A stretch of 64,000 nt of DNA from the NCBI GenBank assembly GCA_910588125.1, contig CAJUPI010000002.1, positions 62,001-126,000 on the forward strand. Reading direction: 5' to 3'. A program made the translations under genes and the position numbers. The notes under the pieces were generated by a model, which was not told the origin of the DNA, searched no databases, and worked only from the letters and a program-made list of their open reading frames with translations. This stretch comes from an uncultured Lachnospiraceae bacterium (lineage in GTDB: Bacteria > Bacillota > Clostridia > Lachnospirales > Lachnospiraceae). Below are positions 1 to 8,783 of the stretch, one piece after another (within the stretch, counting starts at the first letter, position 1; every line of letters begins with the position of its first letter).

Positions 1-17
1 GTTTCATGGCAGGTGCC

Positions 18-701
18 TCATTCTTTTTCACTGGTATCCAGACGATAGCCAATACCGTGGACGGTAGTAAGATGGACCGGCGCGCAAATGGCCTTCAGAC
101 GGCGGCGGAGAAAATGGATATAATTGTCGAGATTGCCTTCCTCCACTTCGGAGCAGGCGCCCCATACATAGGAGAGAATCTGGCAGCGGGGCAGGGTCCG
201 GTGAGGATTGCGCAGAAAGAATTCTAACAGGGAGGATTCCCGTTTAGAAAGCGTAAGAGAATCCGGACCATATGTCAATAGCCGTTGTTCGGGATCTAAA
301 GACAAGCCGGCCAGAGATGGCTGATGGGAAGGCAACAGGGAGCCGGATCGCCTGGATACGGCCCGGATGCGGGCCATCAGTTCTTCTGTGGCAAAGGGCT
401 TTACCAGATAATCATCGGCACCGGCATCCAATCCGCTGATTCGGTCATGAAGCCTGTCTAAGGCAGTGGCCAGGATGATGGGTGTTTGGATATCCTGGCG
501 GCGCAAGCTTTCCAAAACACTCATGCCATCCATTTCCGGCAGCATCCGATCAAGAATAATGGCATCATAGGGAGTGTTTTTGGCCAGAAAAAGGCCGTCA
601 GACCCTGTGTGGCAGATATCAATTTCATAGCCGGATGTTTTAAGTATAAGAGAAATATTTTCACAAAGTTCTTTATCGTCTTCAATCATCAGGATTCGCA
701 T
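18..701 (-). CDS. OmpR/PhoB-family response regulator
   Basis: A 227-residue two-component response regulator, presumably a DNA-binding transcription factor switched by phosphorylation. The receiver domain (residues 1-115) shows the acidic pair EDD near residue 7, the phospho-acceptor Asp51 in AIILDRMLPEMDG, and the conserved Lys in DDYLVKPF. The C-terminal winged helix (about 125-225) has the typical ending TVHGIGYRL. The frame is open further upstream, but ATG at 701 is chosen because GGAGGT lies five bases before it and the protein then begins MRILMIEDD as in the family. Just past its stop, an ATG on the same strand at 7-5 may begin the partner sensor kinase, which would lie outside the window. 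Target genes are unknown; the divergent transporter operon at 987 is a natural candidate. Confidence 0.93.
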   Translation of the reverse strand: MRILMIEDDKELCENISLILKTSGYEIDICHTGSDGLFLAKNTPYDAIILDRMLPEMDGMSVLESLRRQDIQTPIILATALDRLHDRISGLDAGADDYLVKPFATEELMARIRAVSRRSGSLLPSHQPSLAGLSLDPEQRLLTYGPDSLTLSKRESSLLEFFLRNPHRTLPRCQILSYVWGACSEVEEGNLDNYIHFLRRRLKAICAPVHLTTVHGIGYRLDTSEKE

Positions 702-856
702 AAGTACCTCCATTATAAAACGTTCCTTTAAATTTAGTGTAACATAAAATTCTCTAAAAATCTTTGAAGTTTTATTTAAATGGAAAAATCCATCTGACAA
801 CAAACAATGTTTTAGGATTGCGGGAGCATGAAATGCGGAGCAATCCGTGGTATCAT

Positions 857-906
857 AGTGGTCAAAACACCTTTTGCCCCCAATATCATGACATTGTTTG
901 ACCACT
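857..906. promoter_or_regulatory. Inverted repeat in the divergent regulator/transporter intergenic region
   Basis: The 285 bases between the regulator (start 701) and the lipoprotein gene (start 987) hold no gene. They contain a perfect 10-bp inverted repeat, AGTGGTCAAA at 857-866 and TTTGACCACT at 897-906, separated by 30 bases. A TATCAT hexamer at 851-856 abuts the left arm and could be a weak -10 element for the plus-strand operon, with no good -35. The repeat could be an operator; a terminator is less likely because no T-tract follows the right arm directly. Assignment is inference. Confidence 0.35.
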
Positions 907-986
907 TCGGCAGATTTTCCAGTTTTTTTAGAGAATAAGATGGTAGGATAAAAAAGAACGAAAAGAAAAAGAAGAGGAGGATGGCG

Positions 987-3320
987 ATGAGAGGAGTCAA
1001 AATTCGGCAGATGCTGTCAATGAGTATGGCAATGATGCTGGCGGCCGGAGTCCTGGCGGGCTGCATGACAGGTTCCAAGGGAAAAGGGACGGACATATCT
1101 GGAAGCGATGAAGACAGAAAGGAGCGTCTGACAGGAGAAGAAAAAAGGATAAGTGACAGTACCGATTCGTCAGACATTGCCCTGGGGCGTTATGCAGAGC
1201 GTGAGATAGGCATTCCACAGGGAACGGAAGAGGATTCTCTGGTGGCCTTCTTTTGGGGACAGGAAGACACCCTGGAATTGTATACGGCAGCAATGGAAGA
1301 GACGGGAGAACGAAAGGGCGCAAGGCGTTTTTTGTGGAAAGATGAGAGCTGGCAGGAGGATGAAGGCTGGTGGGAGCGGGTGAAACCGTCAGAGCCTGCT
1401 GTGACGGTTCAAAATGTATTTTATGGGCTGGATGGAAATTATTATTTCAGTGCTATGTCAGCAGAAGGGGATTATATCTATCATCTATACCGAATTGGTC
1501 CAAATGGCAGCGGAGCAGGTGACGGCAGTATGGAACTGATGCCGGAGGTTTTTGCACCGGATCGGCAAAAGAGCTATGGCATGATTCCGCCAAAGGCGGA
1601 GGCAGGGGCGGATGGCAATATTCTTCTTCATGGTTTTGGTGAAGCTATCTGGTATCGTCCGGACGGTGAGCGGATATTTGCCATGGAAAAGTCATGGGGA
1701 GGAATGTCCGAATTCAGCACAGGGTATTTGACGGAAGAAGAGTTTGTCACCAGGACGGACAGAGGGGTGACGCGTTATCGTCTGGCGGACGGGCTTGAGA
1801 TCGAGACCATTCCCTGTGCATATGATGCCGATAGCGGGAACGGGGATGAAGGCATGGTGCTTTTTGGTGATGGGAAAGGCGGAATCTATTCTGCGGATGA
1901 ACATGGATTGGCGCATGTCAATGCCGGGGGGAGTTTATGGGAGCTGGTGATTGACGGAAGTTTAAGCACGCTGGGGATGCGGAGCGTTTTTTTGCGGGAA
2001 TTTCTGGCAGGGGATGACGAGGATTATTATGGTGCGTTTTCAAAAAACGGCGGCAGGGGATTTTTGCTCTATCATTATGTCTATGATGCTGAAATGTCAG
2101 CTATGCCGCCGGTGAAGCTGACAGTATATGGACTGAGGGATAATTCGACGGTTCGTCAGGCAGCAGCGTTGTTTCAGCAGACGCATCCCGAGGTGCGGGT
2201 GGAGATTTTAAATGGTGCGGATGCAGACGGAAATATTTCGGAAGATATGATTCGGGCTCTGAATACGGAGCTTCTTGGCGGTACGGGGGCGGATGTGCTG
2301 ATTTTGGATGATTTGCCGGTGAAATCTTATCAGGAGAAAGGTATTTTACTGGATATACGAGACATTTTTATTCGTCTTCAGACAGAGAGTCCTATGATGG
2401 AACAGGTGCTTGAAAACTTTACCGAAAAGGACGGTGCCATCTATCAGATGCCGGCAAGGATTACCATGCCGCTGGCAATCGGTGGCGAACCAGCACTGCG
2501 GGCACTTGCGGGGCTGGATGAGATGATAGATTATCAGGATCCAGTACCACTTTTAGCAGTCGCCAATTATGAGAATCTGCTTCGTGAGGTGGCAAATCTG
2601 CAATATCCGCAGCTGTTTGGCAGTGGAAAGATGGATTTGCCGGAGACAACAGGAAAACAATATTTGGAAACAGTCAGGCTTCTCGGTGAAAAAAATGGAG
2701 CAAAGAGCATGTTTACGGAAGAGGAGATGGAGCGTTTAGCAACCAGCAATCATGTGGTTCAGACAGGGATTTTGGGGAGCGCTACCGTTTTTGATCAAAA
2801 TTTGTCAGGGTGTGGAATTGAGGAATTGAGGGGGCTGTATGATGCAATGATATTGCTGGCGGTGCGAAAAAAACATCCGGAGGCTTCGCTGACGACTGTG
2901 AAACGTCTCTACTTTCCCAGAGTGCTCTCCGGAGTCAACCAGGCGACGAAACATCCGGAGCTGGCGAAGGAATTTGTAGCCAGCCTGTTTTCCACAGAGG
3001 TACAGCAGGAGGAATTTATGGATGGTTTTCCGGTGAATCTGGCAGCACAGCAGCTCATTTGTGAGCGGGAAAATGAAAATTTTTCAATCGGTATGGGATA
3101 TGGCGATTATCATATTTCGGCAAACTGGCCAGATCGGCAGGAGCGGGAAGAAATCTATGGCTTACTGCGGACGGTTGAGACACCTGTTCGGATCGATGAA
3201 ATCGTGATGAGAATGATCGTCGATGGTGCCGGGAATTATCTGAATGGAAAAGAGACGGTGGAACAGGCAGTTCATGCGATCCGCAGCCGGATTAGTTTGT
3301 ATCGGGCGGAACAGGAGTAG
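987..3320 (+). CDS. Large solute-binding lipoprotein of a sugar-type ABC transporter
   Basis: A lipoprotein of about 777 residues, roughly twice the usual size of a family 1 solute-binding protein. A signal peptide ends in the lipobox LAGC near residue 26. The first ~360 residues are rich in aromatic and acidic residues and read like repeated beta-strand units (possibly propeller-like); I do not recognise them. From about residue 370 the sequence matches the solute-binding fold: KLTVYGL, an early helix ending in HPEVRVEI, and GTGADVLILDD. ATG 987 is preferred over ATG 981 because AGGAGG (975-980) directly abuts the first and sits six bases from the second. Two permease genes follow within 40 bases, so it probably delivers a ligand to them; the ligand is unknown and no ATPase gene is nearby. 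Confidence 0.85.
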   Translation: MRGVKIRQMLSMSMAMMLAAGVLAGCMTGSKGKGTDISGSDEDRKERLTGEEKRISDSTDSSDIALGRYAEREIGIPQGTEEDSLVAFFWGQEDTLELYTAAMEETGERKGARRFLWKDESWQEDEGWWERVKPSEPAVTVQNVFYGLDGNYYFSAMSAEGDYIYHLYRIGPNGSGAGDGSMELMPEVFAPDRQKSYGMIPPKAEAGADGNILLHGFGEAIWYRPDGERIFAMEKSWGGMSEFSTGYLTEEEFVTRTDRGVTRYRLADGLEIETIPCAYDADSGNGDEGMVLFGDGKGGIYSADEHGLAHVNAGGSLWELVIDGSLSTLGMRSVFLREFLAGDDEDYYGAFSKNGGRGFLLYHYVYDAEMSAMPPVKLTVYGLRDNSTVRQAAALFQQTHPEVRVEILNGADADGNISEDMIRALNTELLGGTGADVLILDDLPVKSYQEKGILLDIRDIFIRLQTESPMMEQVLENFTEKDGAIYQMPARITMPLAIGGEPALRALAGLDEMIDYQDPVPLLAVANYENLLREVANLQYPQLFGSGKMDLPETTGKQYLETVRLLGEKNGAKSMFTEEEMERLATSNHVVQTGILGSATVFDQNLSGCGIEELRGLYDAMILLAVRKKHPEASLTTVKRLYFPRVLSGVNQATKHPELAKEFVASLFSTEVQQEEFMDGFPVNLAAQQLICERENENFSIGMGYGDYHISANWPDRQEREEIYGLLRTVETPVRIDEIVMRMIVDGAGNYLNGKETVEQAVHAIRSRISLYRAEQE

Positions 3321-3327
3321 AGAAAAA

Positions 3328-4191
3328 ATGATGCAAAACCGGAAACGAAGATTAGCGGGATTGTTTCTGGCACCCAGCCTGTGCGGAGTGCTGGTGTTTC
3401 AGGTGCTGCCGTTTGCCGATGTCCTGCGTCGTTCTTTTCTGGACGCTATGGGCCGGGCTTTCGTGGGGACGGCAAATTACAGGACTGTATGGGAGAACGG
3501 AGCTTTTCGGATGGCGGCAGGGAACACTCTGCATTTTCTGGCAGCGGCTATCCCGGCGCTGATGGCCGGGTCTCTTATGCTGGCTTTACTGGTGTACCGG
3601 CCGGGAGCCGGACAGCATATATTTAAATCCAGCCTGGTATTGCCGATGGTGATTCCGGCGGCTGCCATGGTATTAGTGTGGCGGATTTTGTTCTGTCCGG
3701 ATGGCTTTTTGAACCAGTTGATGGCTCAGATAACCGGAGAGGTGTGGGAGGTTGACTGGGTGCATAAAACGACAGCATTTCCCGTTTTGGTGGTTACTTA
3801 TCTATGGAAAAACACGGGCTATGATATGTTGCTATGGCTGGCAGGGCTGAATGCCATTCCGAAAAGCTTGTATGATGCGGCGCAGGTGGACGGGGCGGGA
3901 GAGCTGGCGCAGCTTTATTATATTACTCTGCCTTGTTTGCGGGGGACGATGGGGGTAGTATTGGTGCTTTCCGTGGTGAATTCTTTCCGGGTATACCGGG
4001 AGGCATATCTTTTGGCCGGAAGTTATCCGGATTTGTCCATCTATATGATTCCACATCTGTTTAGCCACTGGTTTTTGACATTGGATATCCAGAAAATGAG
4101 TACGGCTGCTGTCTTTTTGGTGATGGCGGCAAGCGTGGCAGGCGCCGTTGGAATGTATATGGGACGGATTGGAAAATGGAAACAGATGTGA
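3328..4191 (+). CDS. ABC transporter permease, MalF/UgpA type
   Basis: A 287-residue membrane protein with about six hydrophobic segments, the first beginning LFLAPSLCGVLVFQVLP. It carries the cytoplasmic EAA loop typical of sugar importers, here YDAAQVDGAGELAQLYYITLP, through which it would contact the ATPase. The start at 3328 follows AGGAG (3313-3317) located inside the end of the preceding gene; an ATG three bases later is equally possible. It lies seven bases after the solute-binding lipoprotein gene, so the two are translated from one message. The partner permease is the next gene. The ATPase is missing locally, as is common for sugar importers that share a general MsmK/MalK-type ATPase. 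Confidence 0.9.
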   Translation: MMQNRKRRLAGLFLAPSLCGVLVFQVLPFADVLRRSFLDAMGRAFVGTANYRTVWENGAFRMAAGNTLHFLAAAIPALMAGSLMLALLVYRPGAGQHIFKSSLVLPMVIPAAAMVLVWRILFCPDGFLNQLMAQITGEVWEVDWVHKTTAFPVLVVTYLWKNTGYDMLLWLAGLNAIPKSLYDAAQVDGAGELAQLYYITLPCLRGTMGVVLVLSVVNSFRVYREAYLLAGSYPDLSIYMIPHLFSHWFLTLDIQKMSTAAVFLVMAASVAGAVGMYMGRIGKWKQM

Positions 4192-4228
4192 GAAATGGCA
4201 GGAATAAAACGAGAAAGAGGAGAAGGGT

Positions 4229-5077
4229 ATGGGAAGAAAGGCAGGAAAACGGGTGACAGTGATTCTGACGGCGGTCAGTCTGCTGGTTTGGTTGCCGTTA
4301 CTGTTGATGCTGGCTGCCTCGCTGATGCCGGAGGATGAGCTTTTGTGGCGTTATCTGTCGCCTTTGGGAATCGGCAAGGCTCCGGTCCGCGTTACACTGC
4401 TTCCTTCCTACCCGTCCCTGGAGGCTTTTATGGAGCTTCTGTTTCGCTCGCCAGGCTTTTTTGTCATGTTTTGGAATTCGTGTATACAGACGTTTCCGCT
4501 GTTGTTTGGGCAGCTCTTGATGGGAGCGCCGGCGGCCTGGGCCTTTGCCCGTCTCCCGTTTCCCCAAAAGCGATGGCTGTTCCGGCTATATATTCTGTTG
4601 ATGGTGCTGCCCTTTCAGGTGATGCAGGTTTCTAATTATCTGGTATTGTACCGGCTGGGCCTTCTGGATTCTCATCTGGCGCTGATTTTGCCAGGAATTT
4701 GGTCAACGTTTCCCGTATTTATTATGACAAAATCTTTTGAGTCGGTTCCCGGGGCGCTTTTGGAGGCGGCATATCTCGATGGAGCAGGTGAGGTGCGGGC
4801 TTTTTTCCTGATAGGGATTCCCACAGGGTATCCGGGGATTGTGACGGCGCTGGTGCTGGGATTTATCGATGCCTGGAATGCCCTGGAGCAGCCGGTTGCT
4901 TATTTAAAGGATGTGAGAAGGTGGCCATTGTCGTTATATCTGCCGGATATTGTACAGGATAAAGCGGCAGTGGCATTTGCAGCAGGCATGGTGGTGATGA
5001 TGCCGCCGGTGCTTTTGTATCTGAACGGGGAGAGTGAGCTGGAGCAGGGTGTGGCGGCTTCGGGGGTGAAAGAATGA
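4229..5077 (+). CDS. ABC transporter permease, MalG type
   Basis: A 282-residue integral membrane protein, second permease of the pair. The N-terminal membrane segment (residues ~8-30) is followed by FWNSCIQTFPLLFGQLL, the region that starts the MalG core, and the EAA loop reads EAAYLDGAGEVRAFFLIGIP. The last residues GVAASGVKE match the C-terminal motif (GxxxGAVKG-like) of this family. The ATG at 4229 is preceded by AGGAGAAGGG. The stop overlaps the start of the next gene by four bases (ATGA at 5074-5077), so translation is coupled to a HlyD-like adaptor gene, which is unusual for a sugar importer. Confidence 0.9.
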   Translation: MGRKAGKRVTVILTAVSLLVWLPLLLMLAASLMPEDELLWRYLSPLGIGKAPVRVTLLPSYPSLEAFMELLFRSPGFFVMFWNSCIQTFPLLFGQLLMGAPAAWAFARLPFPQKRWLFRLYILLMVLPFQVMQVSNYLVLYRLGLLDSHLALILPGIWSTFPVFIMTKSFESVPGALLEAAYLDGAGEVRAFFLIGIPTGYPGIVTALVLGFIDAWNALEQPVAYLKDVRRWPLSLYLPDIVQDKAAVAFAAGMVVMMPPVLLYLNGESELEQGVAASGVKE

Positions 5078-6786
5078 GGAATGAGATGGAAAAAGCGAGG
5101 CCCAAAAAGGCTTTGAATTACCGGCGGATGTTGGCAGCTTTTTTTGCCTTGATGATTTTTTGTACCATAGCCTCCCGCATTTATGATCGCGTCACTGTGC
5201 CAAAAGTGATAACCGGACGGGCGAAGGAAAAAGCCGTGGAGACCGTGGTGACAGGAACGGGAAGCGTGCGGGAACAGGAGGTGTTTTTCAGCCCGGTGGC
5301 TCCCGGGCTGCGGGTATACTCTGTGGCGGCAGAGCCGGGAAAGCAGATAAAGCAAGGAGAAGAATTGTTCTGTTATGAGGAAGAATCGATGAGAGAGCAG
5401 AAGGAGAGGCTGGAGCAGGAGCTGGAAAAGCTGCATCTGGAGCTGGAGAGGGAAAAGATCGCCAGGGAAGAATATGATTCGGTCCCGGAAAGTGAACTGG
5501 CCTCCTGGGAACTTGCCATGGCAAGGCAGGAGCTGGCAGAGGGACAGCAGGAATGGCAGGAACAGCAGCAGGCGGCTGTGGCAAAGCGGGAACGGTTAGA
5601 GCAGGATTATGAGCGAAAGCGAGCGATGGCAAAAGAAGAGCTTTGGGAACAGCAGAACCAGGAGGAGGAAAATACCAGGCAGGAATTGAACCAAGCCAGG
5701 AACTCCCGGAATTCGGCGCTGAGAAAAGCACAAAGGGAGGTGGCGGACCGGGAGGCGGAACTCGCAGAGCTGATAGCTTTGGATGCCGGAGAAAAGGAGC
5801 TGGCCAGAAAACATAAGGAGCTGGAGCGGGCCAGGGAAGATTTAGAAGAGCTGGAAGAAGAATGGGAGGATCGTATCGGGGATGTGGAAGAGCAGATAAA
5901 TCTGATTGATGACAGGAATGAACGGATCCGGTCCGGTTCTACCAGCTCGCAGCTGGCGCTTCTGGAGGCGTACGAGGAGGAATTGAGGCAACTGGAGGAA
6001 AGACAGACGGAGGAGGGGAAAAAACTGAACGAGCTGGAAAAACAGGTAGAACGGGCACAATGGGAGCTGGAGATTGCCCAAAGAAAAGATGAGTACGGCC
6101 GGTTGGCGAGAGAGCAGAAAAGCCGGTTATCAAAACTGGCAGAAAAAGCGCTTTTGCTGGATATCCGGACAAAGGAGCGGGCTCTGGCAAGGCTGGGAGA
6201 GCTTTTGGCAGCAGAGGGAAGGGTTCTGGCAGTCCGGGATGGCACAGTGGTGGAAACGGAGATCTTGGCAGGGAAAACTACGACCGGGGAGGAGCGGCTG
6301 GCAGTGGCATCGGGAAATTTTTGCTTTGAGGGAGAATTTGAGAAGGAGGATCAGCAGCTGGCAGTGGGAGATCAGCTGCAGTTGGCAGTTCCAGGAAGCA
6401 GTGAGAAGCTAGAGGTTAAAATAGAGGAGATGAATCTTCTTGGGGAAAAGAAAGGAATATTTCGGGCTGGGCTTGTGGGGGAAGAACTGCCATTAGGTAC
6501 GGTGACCGGTTATGAATGCCGAAAGCAGTCGGCGGTATTCCGGCAGGTGATTTCTCTGCAGGGACTGCGAAAGGATATGAAGGGTTATCACTGCCTGGTT
6601 GCAAGGCCGAAGCAGGCGATTCTGGGAGAGGAGTTTGTGGCAGAACGAGTGGAGGTAAGAGTGTTGGAGCTGGGGAATACAGAGGCTGCAGTGGAGGGAG
6701 CGTTGCAGAATTCGGATGAAATCATTATGCGCAGCAATCAGGTGATTGGGGAGGGGATGCGGGTGCGGCCGGTGAATGAGTGGTGA
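5074..6786 (+). CDS. HlyD-like membrane-anchored adaptor with a long coiled coil
   Basis: A 570-residue protein with one N-terminal membrane segment (about residues 18-35) and the layout of a periplasmic-adaptor or membrane-fusion protein. A first half-lipoyl-like segment (residues ~65-105, AAEPGKQIKQGEELFCYEEE) is followed by a very long charged coiled-coil region (about 105-385, rich in E, Q, R and L heptads), a second half-lipoyl segment (RVLAVRDGTVVETEILAGKT) and beta-barrel-like domains. Such proteins usually bridge an exporter and an outer conduit. It is coupled by a four-base overlap to the MalG-type permease and overlaps the MacB-type domain gene downstream. The substrate and partner pump are not evident; DNA coding for the coiled coil gives long spurious antisense frames. 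Confidence 0.8.
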   Translation: MRNEMEKARPKKALNYRRMLAAFFALMIFCTIASRIYDRVTVPKVITGRAKEKAVETVVTGTGSVREQEVFFSPVAPGLRVYSVAAEPGKQIKQGEELFCYEEESMREQKERLEQELEKLHLELEREKIAREEYDSVPESELASWELAMARQELAEGQQEWQEQQQAAVAKRERLEQDYERKRAMAKEELWEQQNQEEENTRQELNQARNSRNSALRKAQREVADREAELAELIALDAGEKELARKHKELERAREDLEELEEEWEDRIGDVEEQINLIDDRNERIRSGSTSSQLALLEAYEEELRQLEERQTEEGKKLNELEKQVERAQWELEIAQRKDEYGRLAREQKSRLSKLAEKALLLDIRTKERALARLGELLAAEGRVLAVRDGTVVETEILAGKTTTGEERLAVASGNFCFEGEFEKEDQQLAVGDQLQLAVPGSSEKLEVKIEEMNLLGEKKGIFRAGLVGEELPLGTVTGYECRKQSAVFRQVISLQGLRKDMKGYHCLVARPKQAILGEEFVAERVEVRVLELGNTEAAVEGALQNSDEIIMRSNQVIGEGMRVRPVNEW

Positions 6787-7394
6787 AGAAGACAAGGATG
6801 AGAAAGGCTATATATCAGATTCTCTTTTTAAATGTTGTTTTTTTGCTTGTAACAGCGGTGCGGCTGTACTGGTTTGTGATGCCCTGCCGTCTGGAAGTGG
6901 ACTGCCGGGGTTATGGGGTGGATACGGAATGGCTGAAGCAGTGGGAGGAAGAGGAAGCAGAAGGAGGAGAAGGGGTTCTGGCGATGGCCGGATGGCAGGG
7001 AGGAGTAAGGGGGGAGATTGCGGCGGCCAGCACAGGAAGAAAAGAGCAGGCACAAATTTTGAGGGTATATGGCAGTATGGAGCAGGTATTTTGGGCAGAT
7101 ATGCTGGCGGGAAGCTGTGGGCTTGTCGGGCGGGAAGATGCCTGTGTACTGAGTCAGGATCTGGCGGAAGCCCTGTTTGGCAGTGTGGAGACCGTGGGAG
7201 AGCAGATATATTGGGATGGGACGTTGCTGGAGGTAGCGGGAGTACTGGCACAAGAAGGAGAATACCTGCTGACTTGGATGACAGAAGGCGAGGTTGAACG
7301 GGTTGCCGTACTTTTTGAGAGGCGGTTTCAGGCCAAGGAGAGGATGAAGGAGAGGTTTCCGTTTTTCTGTCCGGATAACCTCTCCATGAGATAA
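6780..7394 (+). CDS. Membrane-anchored protein with a MacB-like extracytoplasmic domain, no FtsX part
   Basis: A 204-residue protein with one N-terminal membrane segment (about residues 10-30) followed by an extracytoplasmic domain. The stretch CVLSQDLAEALFGSVETVG followed by EQIYWDGTLLEVAGVL has the pattern of the MacB periplasmic core domain of ABC exporter permeases. The three membrane helices of the FtsX domain that normally follow are absent, so the gene is either a stand-alone accessory or a remnant. The start is uncertain: GTG at 6780 overlaps the adaptor gene by seven bases, and ATG at 6798 is an alternative without an obvious ribosome-binding site. It closes the operon that starts at 987. 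Family assignment rests on pattern alone. Confidence 0.6.
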   Translation: MVKKTRMRKAIYQILFLNVVFLLVTAVRLYWFVMPCRLEVDCRGYGVDTEWLKQWEEEEAEGGEGVLAMAGWQGGVRGEIAAASTGRKEQAQILRVYGSMEQVFWADMLAGSCGLVGREDACVLSQDLAEALFGSVETVGEQIYWDGTLLEVAGVLAQEGEYLLTWMTEGEVERVAVLFERRFQAKERMKERFPFFCPDNLSMR

Positions 7395-7453
7395 GGAAAA
7401 GAAAATAATTGAAAAGCAGCGAAAAAAAGGATACAATGGTTTTAGTTGACCGA

Positions 7454-8662
7454 TCAGACAGTTGAATGAGCTTCCAGCCATCGCATGGCTGTGTAGGTAT
7501 AGACGGCGCTGCCTTCTGCTAAAATTTGTTCATCAAAGGTGACCATGGGATGATGCTGGGGATAACAATAGCCTTTTTCGGGCTGTCCGGCGGCCATGGA
7601 CAGCATGATGGAAGAAACCCGCTGGCTGACGTAGGCAAAATCTTCGGAGCCAGAGGCTTTCTGAGGATGTTTGCTGGCAGAAAGAGTCTTTTTCTCCCCT
7701 AATAATTCTTTTAAAAAGGTTTCAGTATACAGACATAGCTCTTCGTCATTGGCTAACGCCGGACAACCGCTGCCAAAGGCGACAGTAGCTCTGGCACGGA
7801 AGGCGCCGGCAATCCCTTCGGTGATCTGCTTGATTCTTTCTTTTATGAATATCCGGATTTGTTCATCATAAGTCCGCAGAGTTCCCTCCATCACAACCGT
7901 GTCAGGTATCACATTGGCGGCTGTCCCGGCATGCATGGTTCCAATGGTCAGGACAGCAAGATCCTTTACTGCGAGTTCCCGGGCCTGAATTTCCTGGAGT
8001 GAGATCAAAATGTGTGCGGCAGCGTTTAAGGGATCAATGCCAGTGCTTGGCATGGAGCCATGACAACCTTTACCACAGATGGTAATGGTGAAATAGTCGG
8101 CGGCCGGGGCGCTGATACCGGGTGTCGGGACGATGATTGTGCCAGGAGTATAAGGCATTCCGGCAATGACATGGATCATCAGAGCGGCGTCTACGTCCGG
8201 GTTCGACAGAAGACCTGCCTGCAGCATGTCCTTAGCGCCTTCAAAGATTTCCTCGGCAGGCTGGAACATGAGCTTGACCGTTCCCTGAATTTCGTCTTCA
8301 TGCTGCTTCAGCAGCCTGGCGGCGCCAAGCATCATAGCAGTATGCAGATCGTGGCCGCACGCGTGCATGCGTCCGTTAGTGGAAGGAAAATCGACGGCTG
8401 CCTGTTCGAAAATAGGCAACGCGTCCATATCACCGCGGATCAGAAAAACAGGCCCCTTCTTTTTGCCGCCGGCCAAGGCGATCAGCCCGGCTTTTCCGCA
8501 GTTGGCCGGTTCATAGCCCATCTGGTTTAACTTATTTTTTACAAAGGCCAGGGTATCTGGTAAATCAAAACCGGTTTCGGCATGTGTGTGCAGATATCTC
8601 CGATAGGCGACAAGTGTTTTTGAAAGTGCGGCGGCTTCTTCTAATAGTTGTTTTGGTGTCAT
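7454..8662 (-). CDS. M20-family metal-dependent amidohydrolase (hippurate hydrolase/aminoacylase type)
   Basis: A 402-residue cytoplasmic hydrolase of peptidase family M20D, which removes acyl or aminoacyl groups from amino acids and related amides. Metal-site motifs are visible in order: GDMDALPI, HACGHDLHTAM and PAEEIFEGAKDM, with a late SGSEDFAYVSQ segment and closing aliphatic region. The dimerisation insert begins near GKGCHGSMPSTGIDP. ATG 8662 is chosen because AGGAGG (8670-8675 on this strand) lies seven bases upstream and MTPKQLLEEA matches the family start; the open frame further upstream is AT-rich non-coding DNA. It is a single gene, divergent from the alkyltransferase-like gene. 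The exact substrate cannot be read from sequence. Confidence 0.92.
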   Translation of the reverse strand: MTPKQLLEEAAALSKTLVAYRRYLHTHAETGFDLPDTLAFVKNKLNQMGYEPANCGKAGLIALAGGKKKGPVFLIRGDMDALPIFEQAAVDFPSTNGRMHACGHDLHTAMMLGAARLLKQHEDEIQGTVKLMFQPAEEIFEGAKDMLQAGLLSNPDVDAALMIHVIAGMPYTPGTIIVPTPGISAPAADYFTITICGKGCHGSMPSTGIDPLNAAAHILISLQEIQARELAVKDLAVLTIGTMHAGTAANVIPDTVVMEGTLRTYDEQIRIFIKERIKQITEGIAGAFRARATVAFGSGCPALANDEELCLYTETFLKELLGEKKTLSASKHPQKASGSEDFAYVSQRVSSIMLSMAAGQPEKGYCYPQHHPMVTFDEQILAEGSAVYTYTAMRWLEAHSTV

Positions 8663-8783
8663 ATGGCATCCTCCTAAAACTACCAGGTATCCCTTGTTCA
8701 TGGAGGGCAGTAGTTTTTGATAAAAGTATATCACAAAAAGAACAGAAGGACTATTACAAAATATAAAGAAGAAAAGAGAGAAT

